Source of the DNA: Chrysemys picta bellii
Taxonomy: Eukaryota; Chordata; Testudines; Emydidae
Direction of reading: 5' to 3'
Assembly: GCF_011386835.1 (NCBI RefSeq)
Contig: NC_088800.1
Span: 82,090,981 to 82,154,980, forward strand
Length of the DNA stretch: 64,000 nucleotides
A model generated the notes under the pieces. That model worked only from the letters and a program-made list of their open reading frames with translations. It did no database searches and was not told the origin of the DNA. Within the stretch, counting starts at the first letter, position 1. Each line of letters begins with the position of its first letter. Below are positions 54,046 to 64,000 of this stretch, piece by piece. The position numbers were made by a program, and so were the translations under genes.

Positions 54046-54944
54046 CAAGTATTTATTAACCATAGAGTATATTCCCAGTACAAAAATCAGTTCAAGCAAA
54101 TTCCATTTTATTCTCGAATATCCAAATAATCACTACAACCAGATCCATGAAACAGTGAACTATTCACATCATCTTACATATACTGTGCAGATTCTAGCAG
54201 TCATTGTACAGATGAATTGCAAATGAAAAGAATTGTATACTTTATGGTTGTGTAAAGACAGCCTCAAAGTTTGCTTTATTCCAAACTGAAGATTCTTCTG
54301 CTTCCTTTTTACATTAAATATAAATGATCAAAGTCTACAATTGTCTCTGTTGGTCCTCCAGCACTTAAATCAAGCTATATGACTGTATAAACATGTAGCG
54401 CTGCTAATGGCCACTAGATATCACCAGTGCTGTACCACTTGCAGTACAGAAATGAGATTCAAACAGCCAGAACCGTTAAAAGGAAATATGTTACATACTA
54501 ATGTTGAAATAAAGTTTAAAGGCAGCACAATATTTTACATGGCAAAAATAACCATATACTTTCTACACAGTAATTGTTAAACCCATAAGCTCATGATATC
54601 TAAGGAGCTCTGTCATTACAGGATCACTCTTGCCGGTTGTGTTATAAAATGGGAATTACGACGAGGTGCATATTATTATAAAGAAAGGGTTTACAGTGCA
54701 TTTTACTGCATAATAAAATTAACATAATGATAGTATTTAATGTATTGCCTATCATCTAAAGAAGCTAAAATGGCTTCACAATTGCTCTGCCTACAATCCC
54801 ACTGCAACACAGCCACCTTAGGGGTGTAGTGAGGTATCTAGCTAGCCCGGAACAGTGGGGAGAAGGGAAATTTTGCCTAAGGGTGATGCATGCCCACTTG
54901 GCTGTTACAGCAGGGACTGAATTCAGGATTGTCCAGTGCTAAAA
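54046..54944. other. Intergenic, AT-rich, nothing recognised
   Basis: No supported feature. Confidence 0.5.
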
Positions 54945-55238
54945 GCCTGGTCTATATGTCAAAGTTTTGCTGGCATAACTATGTCAGTTAGGAGTGTGAA
55001 AACAAATCACCCCCGCCCCTCCAAACATAGCTCTGCCAGAAAAACCCAAGCGTAGACAGTTACCCCAGCAAAAAAAGTCCTTTTGCTGGTATTGCTTATT
55101 TCATTTGGGGACCTGGTATAAGCTGCTGGCAGAAGCACTCTTTGGCCAGAATAAACTGCGTCTTCACTAGGAGGGTTTGCTGCTATAGTGTTACCGGTAT
55201 AACTAGACTGGTAAACCCTTTCTAATGTAGACAAAGCC
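54945..55238. mobile_element. MITE with GGTCTA...GTAGACAAAGCCTG ends
   Basis: Starts GCCTGGTCTATATGTCAAAG, has TTTGCTGGCATAACTATGTC inside, and ends CTAATGTAGACAAAGCCTG. About 294 bp, non-coding. Confidence 0.65.
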
Positions 55239-57260
55239 TGAGTCTTTACAGCCTGAGCTATAGAGCCATGCTCTGTAGGGGAGTTGGAACATCTCCACAT
55301 CTTCTATGGACTGGGGACATACAACACACCCTGATCAGTGGCTTTCAGCAGCACCCCAGGGCAAACTATTGCTCTGATGCACAGGATTGTTAATGTCCAT
55401 AGAGCGCAGACTAGCTTTGAGGTCTCACCCAAGGTCTCCTAACAATGAGCCTTGCACAGACAGGGCACGGGACAGCCTGTCATGGCTGAGCCATTATCCA
55501 TCCCTAAAGCAGTGCTTCTCAGGGCCCCAAATCAGTGCAGTTGCAGATACCCTTTGCTCTGCACTTTCATTTATATCAGTGGTGATGAGCACCTATAAAT
55601 ACCAAGATCTATACTTGGGGCTCAGCAACTCACTTTGAATGGGAGTTAGGAGCTTAAATGCCTCTGAGCATCTGAGCTTTGGTTGATCGTGGTAGTCACA
55701 GAATCATAGAAATGTCAGGCAGGAATGTTATCAAGTTCAGCACCCCGCACTAGGCAGGACCAGGATAATTAAAGATGTACAACTTTAATATATAGATAAA
55801 CCCCAAGGGACTTTTTGATGGATATTCCGTGTGCTTTAATTTCTTAGGTAAAGCAATCTTTTAAAGAATGAATCCTATTGAAATCTATGCACCCCGGCAT
55901 TGCTTTACCATTTCTCTATAGCGATACAGAATTGAACACAGCCTTTGGGCTCCGATGGGCAAGCGCTCTGTGCACTGGTGATGCTAGCAGCAATATGCAT
56001 ATGCAGCCTTTAGCCACGGGAATCCCTCACTCCTACGCTCCTATCTGTGTAAATGTCACAGAACACAATGGGAGGCTTAGCAATTTCGACTGCGGTCGAA
56101 ATCCAATAAGATCTAGCAAGTCCCTTGCTGAGTCTCACCTCTCTAGCCGCCCCCACAGCTCCAGAGAGCAGACTGTAGTTGCAAGCAATATTGAGGAATC
56201 TGAATGAAGTCTTGACCCCAAACTCTCTCTGGAAGGGCTGCTGGCTCTCAGGGAACTGGACATTTGCTCAGCTCTTACCTGCTGTAATTAAAGGCAGTTG
56301 GGTACATTTCACCTATGCTGCCGGATGATGTGCTATCTATCATTGCAGGAGACCGCTCCCTGCTAGGCCTCTACTCTGTCAGGTGGGGATTTGTACTTTG
56401 CATTGTCTTGTATGGTGTCAGATTGATCCTGATTGAAGAAGTTGCTGGCTTCACTCTAAATCGTTCAGCAGTTTATTTCTAGTGACTTTCCTCTTCCGAG
56501 GTGCTTGGCCTTTTCTGAGCAGTTGAATCCTTTGCATGTGGGTTGGGTCAGTGCCTAATTCCCAGTAGTTCTGATTTGGATCCAAACTTTCCCCGCTTTC
56601 AGGGTGATCAGGCCTGGGGGCTTGGGTTAGGCCCACCTAAGCAATTGGCTAGTTGCTGTGATTCCCTTTCCCCTCCTACCGCAATGATCATGTGTAGGCA
56701 ACAGTTTCTGGAATACGGGTGGCTCAGAAACATGGCATTTTGGGTAGGCTGCTGTATCCATTAGTTTTTAAAAAATCTTGTGGAGGCTCAAAGGCCTGTT
56801 AATTGGCCCATATTAGTAACATTCACCTGGATCTGCCCTCCTCACAAGCCTCAGGAACCTCAGTTACTTGGTTCTCTTACCTCTGTGGGATTGAACCAAC
56901 ATCTTCTGTCTGGAGGTGAAGGTGGGAGAGTTGAGTTTTGGTGGAGACTGGCTGGCTGGCTCCCCCGTTTGGTCTCTACAGGTGGCACAGCTGGCCTCTT
57001 CCTTTACCCGCGGTGTTGGGAGAAAGACGGGCAGCAAGCTAAGCTCACTCCTTCCACATCCCAATCGGGGCGTGAGTTGCTAAGGACCCAGCTGGTGCTT
57101 CTCTATTGCCTGTTTAGGACCTGGCCACTCCAGAACACTTCATGTAGTAATAACAGGTGCTGCAAATATTGTGAACCTTCCATGTGGCTGTGCAGACACC
57201 CCCAATGGCATGGAGAGAAACCAGGCACCAAGTGTGCAAATAGGAGTTAGTCACTTGGGC
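55239..57260. other. Intergenic, with CR1 tail remnant near 55695-55770
   Basis: TCACAGAATCATAGAAATGT and GCACTAGGCAGGACCAGGAT mark a decayed CR1 3' end. The rest is unassigned. A 156-codon frame at 56780-57250 lacks family similarity. Confidence 0.45.
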
Positions 57261-57429
57261 CCAGATCCTCCAAGCGAGTACTAACTCCCTTGAAGGATCT
57301 GGGCCTCATTTTCCCAATGTGGGTCTGATCCAGGGTTGCTGAGCACTTCACTAGAAGCCAAGGGCTGCCAGTACTTGGCAGGATGGGTCTCCTTGGCACA
57401 TCCAGCTACAGCTGTGCGAGGGAGCAGAT

Positions 57430-57715
57430 GTGCTGTGCGGGTTGTGCTTAGACCTGGTTGAAAATTTCCCATTGAAAAAGGTTTCTTTGGTGGAAAATAG
57501 CAGGTGCGTCCAAATGGGCATTTCCAGAGGAAATATAAATTTTCAACTACATTTTCCAGGTTTGGGTCGAACCCCCCCCTCAACCTCTTCTCAACTTTCA
57601 GTTGCCGAAGCCAAAACATTTTTTTCCCCGACAAAAATCCAAAAAAAGTCAAAGAAAATGAAATTCCATTTTCAATCCACATTTTTCCCAGGGAAAAAGA
57701 AGAGATTTCCTAAAG
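57430..57715. repeat. Palindromic AT-rich dispersed repeat
   Basis: GAAAATTTCCCATTGAAAAA on the left and ATTTTTCCCAGGGAAAAAG on the right are partly complementary. Words such as CCATTTTCAATCCACATTTT fit a known type of reptile repeat with complementary ends. Confidence 0.5.
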
Positions 57716-57824
57716 AGCTACAGCTGTGATGCGGCACGCGATGGCCTTTCATTAGCACTGGCTGTTTTGTCCATCAGCTACAGCAGACCTAGCTGAGAGC
57801 AAGCTCGAAGATCCAGCAGATTAT

Positions 57825-57935
57825 CGTTATTGATTATTTGTGTTATCAGAGTACCTCAGAGCCCCAGTCACGGGCCAGGACCCCATTGTGCCAGGCACTT
57901 CCCCAAAGAGCTTCCAATCCAAGTACAAGACAAGA
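57825..57935 (+). repeat. Amniote repeat tail (as at 50027-50140)
   Basis: GATTATTTGTGTTATCAGAG, AGAGCCCCAGTCACGGGCCA, GGACCCCATTGTGCCAGGCA. Confidence 0.7.
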
Positions 57936-60769
57936 ATCAACAGATGGGTACAGACAGATGAAGGAGTACGAGGAAACGAGAAGACAATAGCAATCAGCAC
58001 GACAAGACAGTGACCTCAGCACACCAGCAGCCTCGCCCTTGTCAAGTTACTCCTCAAATCGGCAGGCCACCGGAGGAGTTAAAACCAGAACTGTGATTCT
58101 GCCCCATAGCAGCGATGTGGTGTCAGGGTTATTCACTCGCTAGGGAATGCGATCAGTTCTGAAGCGGAGTCATTTGTAAATGCTTCATGTCTGGCTTCTG
58201 TCCCCTCCCGGTCTCAGTGAGCGATTCTTCTTGCCAACCTCGCTCTAATTAGCTTCATTTTTAATCTTTATGAATATAATGAAATCCCAAGCAGAAACGG
58301 TTTTTACCTTGACAGAAAACTCAAATAACAATTCAGCAGGGAGTTTGATCTCTGGCTTTAATGAAAAATTGTGCATCACTGCGATTCCATGCCCGTTATT
58401 TAATGATGCTGGTATTGCTTTTTGGCCAAGGTAAAATATTACTCTCCCTCTTCTCCCTACAGTGATGCGATGTTGCCTCTTGTAAAAGAAATAAATCAAG
58501 GCGTCCCTTGGGTAAAGGGGAGCTGTATCAATCCTAATTCCTACATCATGAACAAAGAAGACCCGTTTGTTGAGGTCTGACTTTTCCCCTTTTGCAGAAC
58601 AATCGGCTCTGGTGTTTGCATGTCCCAGCGGTTAATGAATGACTCATTCCTGCATCAAAGGCAGGAGCTTGTCAGGTGTGTACCGTGCAGCAGAGGTCCA
58701 GTCAATTACTCTCTGGAAGAGGACACGCTAATGGAGAATAACAACTACCAACAAATGCTATAAAAAGAGAGCTGGCCTGTTCCGAACTGAGAGCAGCCAT
58801 CACAGAGCTTTTGAGCTCCAGATTTGCAAAATTCTCCCAGTCCTGGGCAAGTACCATTTTTCTGGAAACGCGATTAAAATACAATTTGCTCTGCTCATCA
58901 GTCACAGATGGGCTACAGGGCTGGATAATGCTCAAGGGCTGGACAATTTTGGCTGGCTCGATAATGGTTCTCTCTGTGCACAACCTGTCTGTGGTTCTGC
59001 AAAGGGATCCCCTCTGCAAAGCTGAGCATCCCAGCATGCACGAGGGTGGCCTTTTAGGGCCACCCTGCTGTGGGGAAAGGGAAGGCAGGTGTGGGCCTCC
59101 CCACCATTAACACTAAAAAATCCACACAAGCTTTTGTAATAAACTCCCATCTATTATTGCATGTAATTGACACCTGTGCGCAGTACGTGTTAGCAAACCC
59201 ATAGTGACTTGCACTTTTCATTGTCACGGAATCAGAGAGGTTAGAGCTGGGAAAGCTCATCTCATCTCCCTGGAGCTAATGCAGGATTGTGCCCTTGCAG
59301 GATGTTTTAGGGCTCTAGTTTTCCAGAGGAAGGCTCCCCTCGGAGACTATCCCACAGCCTGAAACATGAGCTCAGCAGCGGGATTGCTCTTGTGAGTAAA
59401 GCATGAATAAGGGTGACAGAATCAGACCCTGACTGTGGATATTATACACCAAAGCCAGGAGAATTCTTAGGCTACAGGCTGTGCTGGTCTGTATGTAACA
59501 GGGCCTGCGAGAACACAAAACATGCTGATAAAGTCCCCTTTATCCTGCACCGCAGTTTAACACTCGGCTGAAGCATCGGCCAGAGTTCTAGCTTTTCGGG
59601 GGGGGGGGGGGGGGGGGAAAGTACGACACAGAGTTAAACCTCTGCACTATGAGATGCAACCCCCTGAATGTGGATGGTAATAACAGCAGCTCTCACTCAG
59701 CCCAGTGGGCCAAACCCAGAGGCACTCCCTCCTGTTTTACACAGCCCTTAGTGGGCCAGAGCTGCCATTGGTCTGAGTGCGGGTTCCGCCTACGGACGTG
59801 CTGAGTTGAAATTAAGTATTTCCAGCTTCGGCCCACAGAGGAGAAACCCCCCATTTCTTTTATGGCCTGTTCAATATGCAGAAAGACGGCACTGCCCTCC
59901 CCGGCGGCACAGTTAGCAAAGAGCTTTGAACATCAGGGAGGAGCAGCTAGAAGGAGCCAGGTGCTGGGGGGCACTGACTTAGCCAAAGAGCTGAAGCTGT
60001 ACTGCTTGGTGAAGCCAGCCGTGAGGGCAGTCTGAGCTAGGATGTAAACACCAAAGAGGGAGAGGACTTAGTCGTGCGAAACACGGGGGAGAACCTGGGG
60101 GAAAGGAATCAATTAAGAAATGGAGAAATTTGCCTGAGTGAGTTGAGGCAGGATGGGGCACAGTTGCCCATCCAGCTCCATTTCTGACCCCCCCACACTC
60201 GATGGAGTGGTCCCACTGAAATCACATGAGGTAGCTTAAGGTGCTACTCACTGTGAGTAAAGGTATCAGAATCTGGCCCTGTGAGTCTATGGGGATAGCA
60301 GATGCTATGTCATTAGATGTGTCGTAACGCACACCTATCTGTCTGGGGCTTTCAGCCTGAGGCCCATGGCTATCGTCCCTGGGTGCCTTCCATGTAAAGA
60401 CACTAGCGATAATGAAGACCCCTAGTGGCCTTCAGGGAATCTCTGGCACATCTCCCTCTTTTGGGTGAAAACTGTACTTGGGGGAGGGTTTTTGTTTTGA
60501 TTTAAAATATTAATTTATTTCAGGGGGAAGGGGGCATTCGATTGATTTGTTTCAGGGGTTGGGTTTTTTGGTTGCTCAGTGGGGTTGGGGAAGAAAGGCA
60601 TGCCAGGAAATGGCATTCCTTTTCAAAAAGGCAGCTCTGTTGCTCACGGCGTACGTTACATGTAACCTTTTCACTCTACGAAATCTGGGTGCGCCATTTG
60701 GCGCATATCCAGCAACCCCTGCCTTCCCACACCTTTGCGGCAAGGCACAGAGGGATCAGTGGGCCTAGA
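57936..60769. other. Intergenic, repeat-poor in part
   Basis: 58230-58500 and 58780-58990 are unique-looking. The first contains CTAATTAG- and TTTAATG-type words and may be conserved regulatory sequence. An old CR1 tail remnant lies near 59225-59290 and a G20 run at 59598-59617. No exon was found. Confidence 0.4.
59598..59617. repeat. G20 homopolymer
   Basis: Twenty consecutive Gs. Length may be approximate. Confidence 0.88.
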
Positions 60770-61275
60770 TTGTGAGGAACTGGGACTTTTCAGTTTGGAA
60801 AAGAGACGACTAAGGGGGGATATGATTGCTCATGACTGGTGTGGAGAAAGTAAATAAGGAAGCATTATTTACTCCTTCTCGTAACACAAGAACTAGGGTC
60901 ACCAAATTAAACTAATAGGCAGCAGGTTTAAAACAAACAAAGGGAAGTATTTCTTCACACAACGCACAGTCAACCTGTGGAACTCTTTGCCAGAGGATGT
61001 TGTGAAGGCCAAGACTATAACAGGGTTCAAAAAAGAACTAGATAAGTTCATGGAGGATAGGTCCATTAATGGCTATTAGCCAGGATGGGCAGGGATGGTG
61101 TCCCTAGCCTCTGTTTGCCAGAAGCTGGGAATGGGCAACAGGGGATGGATCACTTGATGATTCCCTGTTCTGTTCATTCCCTCTGGGGCACCTGGCATTG
61201 GCCAGTGTCGGAAGACAGGATATTGAGCTAGATGGACCTTTAGTCTGACCCAGTCTGGCCGTTTTTATGTATTAC
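60770..61275 (+). mobile_element. Old CR1/L3-type LINE 3' end
   Basis: GAACTGGGACTTTTCAGTTT, GGAAAAGAGACGACTAAGGG, then CTGTGGAACTCTTTGCCAGA, GAGCTAGATGGACCTTTAGT and CTGACCCAGTCTGGCCGTTT. Frames are broken. It includes the longer 3' UTR typical of older CR1 types. Confidence 0.85.
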
Positions 61276-64000
61276 TCAGTGTGAGTAAAGAGGACTAAAA
61301 CCTACCCTGAAGTATCAAATACCAGGGACAAATTGGTCTCTGAGCGGCAGTTATGATGATTGCTACATGCTGTTACCTGAACGAAAGAGCCTCTGAATCG
61401 GAGACCGATGCCTGGAAAGTTGGAGACTCTATCGCCTTCGTATTTTAAACTATGATTAAACTAACCCCCGGCGTGATTCATGGCTGCCCATAAAGCACTC
61501 AAGGGGAGGCAGGAGAGACAGAAATCACAATACAGTGGCACATTGGAGAGTTTATTTTTAATCCAAAATATTTATGATCAACATCTGCTAAATGGACAGT
61601 GAAATACATTTTTATGGCGTCATTAACCTGCAATAAAGTTGTTTTATTTGGAGTCTGTTTGCACAGAGCTGGGAGTTTGACTCAGCCCAGCCCAGCCTTT
61701 ATCGCTAATAGAGAGATACAAAGATATTCCTTGCCCTTTTATTTAATGGCCTTTTAACTTCTGTTCTTAGAACTCTCTCCCCCTGCTGTTGAAACCAATT
61801 TATAAGGAAGTATGCTGAAAGGATTGAACTTTGGGAGGCATATACTTGCTAGATGAATCTATTTGCTCTTAGATTTTTGATGGGTAAGAAGGGCAAAGAA
61901 CCAAACGAAGGCAGCTGGAATTTGTCTGCATTATCTGCCTTAGCTTGATGGGCGATTAAGGAAACACAAGCAAGAATTAGGGTAGGTGGATCGGGGATTA
62001 GTAAAAACTCTTTCAAAACCCAAGGTGCACTACACTGGTGATAATAGAAGGTTAACTACCATCTGATGGGTATTGCAAAGTGAGCTCAATAGGCAAGCAA
62101 TACTTGATGGAACTTATAATATATGATGTGCAAAATGAAATCTAAAATGACAATTGGAGTTCCTTGAAAATCAGCCACTGTGGCCATTTTCCTTACGGTC
62201 CTGCCTTCACCACGTACCGGAGCCTTCATCAGAATTCAAGCGGGAAGACTGCATGGCAGGGCAGAAGGCCTGGTGCGCTTCCATGGGCAGTTAGGCCAAC
62301 AAGTTCAAGTTGGTTGGGGAAAATCGGGCGCTTACGTGGCCTGGTTTCCGACGTGCTGAGCACCTCCAATGGCCCTTGGCATCCCTGAGCAATGAGAATG
62401 TTCCGCATCTCTACAATCGGGTCACTTACTGAAGTGTGTGAACGTGATGAGACTCCACCCCATCGTCAGTCTGAGAGAGCTTCAAAATCATCCCCTTCCT
62501 TGTGTTGGGCATGGTAACACACAAACAAGGACAAAACAAACTTCAGCCTCAGCTTCCTGGCTATCCTCCAGCTAGGGTTTCCCTCCAGCACCTATGTCCT
62601 AGCTTGCTAGTTTCTTCTGCCTGGAGAGCTACTCCCACCTTGCGTATATTCCAGACACAGTTAATGAGTCATGTCTGGTGCAGTGAGTCAGCAGGTTGCT
62701 GTTATATTCACGGCATGAACACAGAAAAGTTAGATAAAAAAGACATTACATGCACTTGCAGGAAGGTTGCCACATAACACTCTTTTATTTCATAGACCCC
62801 AGAATTCTAACACACAAGAACCCAGAACAGAGAGAGACAAAGCAGGCTGCTCCCTAAGGCAGAGAGGCACATCTCAACCCACCTTGCTCCAGGCTGCCTT
62901 TTGTCACACTGCCCAACCCAGATTACTCCCTTCCTTAAAGATCCCCCTACCCTGCAAGCAGAACCAGGAAACCCCTTAGAACTTAAAGTGGTAGCTTGTA
63001 ATTTTAAGACAGTTTTTAAACACACCACAGTTTATGCAGGATTCTAATACCTGCTGGCAGGGTGGGTTAACAGAAGAGGCTATTGGGATTGCCTGGCATT
63101 CACATTCCAATAGCATGGATGAGTTTTATATGCCTCACCTGGGATGCACATGTGGTTTCAGTTAAATTCCACGGTACTTTCCCGGGAAAATTTGTGCGTC
63201 TTACACGAGCTCCCAGGGTTTGTATGTTGAAGGACACAGAATGCTCTTTAACACCACAAGTGCAGACAATGAATGATTTAAAGGTGACGTGACTCTGGGT
63301 TAAGAGTGGAGAGCTGGCTAGCAAGTCAGCAGAGCGACAGAACTGCAGTGCCGCTATGCAGCTTGTTGGAATATATTAACCCAGTCAGAGCACTCAGGCT
63401 TCCAGGAAGAGTTATTGCCAGTGATTTGTGAAATGCCTGGTGCTCCATGAAGAATTAATTTGTATTAGAATTTGCGACCGTTTGTTTAATTTTTTTTAAA
63501 TGAGGAAAATTAATTAGTGTCTCCATCGGAGCCAGTCAGAATAAATTACACACCACCTCTCGGAAGCCAGGGATGCTGGGCAGGGCGAGAGGTAGCTGAG
63601 ATACTGGATCCCAGCTGGGCAGTCGACTTCTGTAAGTGGAACGGTAACAAGGATGATACATATCAGATTATGGGCTGAGCAACGTTACTGAGAGAAATAG
63701 GATCGCCCTCCACCCACCGTGTCACAGGAGGGTGGGGCAGCAGTGATAGACATGTGCCAGTCAGACACAAAGTCCTGTAGCGCGTTGGACGCAGAACTGC
63801 GGGCACCATCCGGTCGCTCCCAGAGGGCATGGGAAATGGGCCACGCCTATAAAGCCAATTCAGCAAGGAGCGGCTGCCGATGAGGGGTGGCTGGGGCATG
63901 CTGTACCTGGAAGGACATTGGGAAATGCACACTCCATCACTTAGAGTTCCCCTGATGGATAAATGTCTCTCAGCTCCTGGAGGCTGCAATTCCCAGGCTG
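61276..64000. other. Intergenic, repeat-poor, possible regulatory sequence
   Basis: No exon or clear repeat. 61540-61900 and 63420-63560 are AT-rich with TTAATTAG and TTTATGATC-like words and look constrained, but only an alignment could show it. Confidence 0.4.

Noticed and set aside
56780..57250. 156-codon + strand frame
   Set aside because: No family similarity, no splice partner, codon use not coding-like, and no other support.
58811..59110. 99-codon + strand frame as a first exon of a downstream gene
   Set aside because: No donor with conserved context and no family similarity. More likely non-coding unique sequence.

Overview
This is a vertebrate nuclear genome window, most probably from a turtle. 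Introns have GT..AG borders. The interspersed repeats are CR1 LINE fragments, tRNA-headed SINEs with CR1-like tails, and many short hAT- and Tigger-type DNA transposon remnants of kinds I know from turtle genomes. I see no bacterial, viral or CRISPR content.

Three protein-coding genes can be read exon by exon. (1) The last three coding exons of EPN2 (epsin-2, + strand) lie at 438-6062, followed by a long AT-rich 3' UTR. (2) A melanin-concentrating-hormone receptor (MCHR1-like, possibly the lineage called MCHR4) lies on the + strand at 28490-36735. Its seven-transmembrane body is one large exon (35696-36735). I also find a 79-base first coding exon 7.1 kb upstream (28490-28568) that splices in phase and supplies a start codon and two N-glycosylation sequons, giving a 372-residue receptor. 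(3) B9D1 (ciliary transition-zone B9 protein) lies on the - strand at 42210-50502. It is complete, with seven coding exons encoding 210 residues, and it starts in a CpG-rich island.

EPN2 and B9D1 are convergent neighbours in human. Here a peptide-hormone receptor gene sits between them, which I do not know from mammals at this position. Epsin-2 is a clathrin adaptor, the receptor is a predicted plasma-membrane GPCR, and B9D1 acts at the ciliary transition zone. No operon-like relation is implied.

The rest is intergenic or intronic and repeat-rich. Notable structures are a three-layer nested insertion in the last EPN2 intron (CR1 inside a Tigger-like element inside a short MITE), a 120-bp inverted repeat with one mismatch in a B9D1 intron, three hAT MITEs with visible identical 8-bp target duplications, GC-rich tandem repeats, a (GT)n(AC)n palindrome and a 37-base G run. 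From 51 to 64 kb I find no exon, only repeats and AT-rich stretches that may be conserved regulatory elements.
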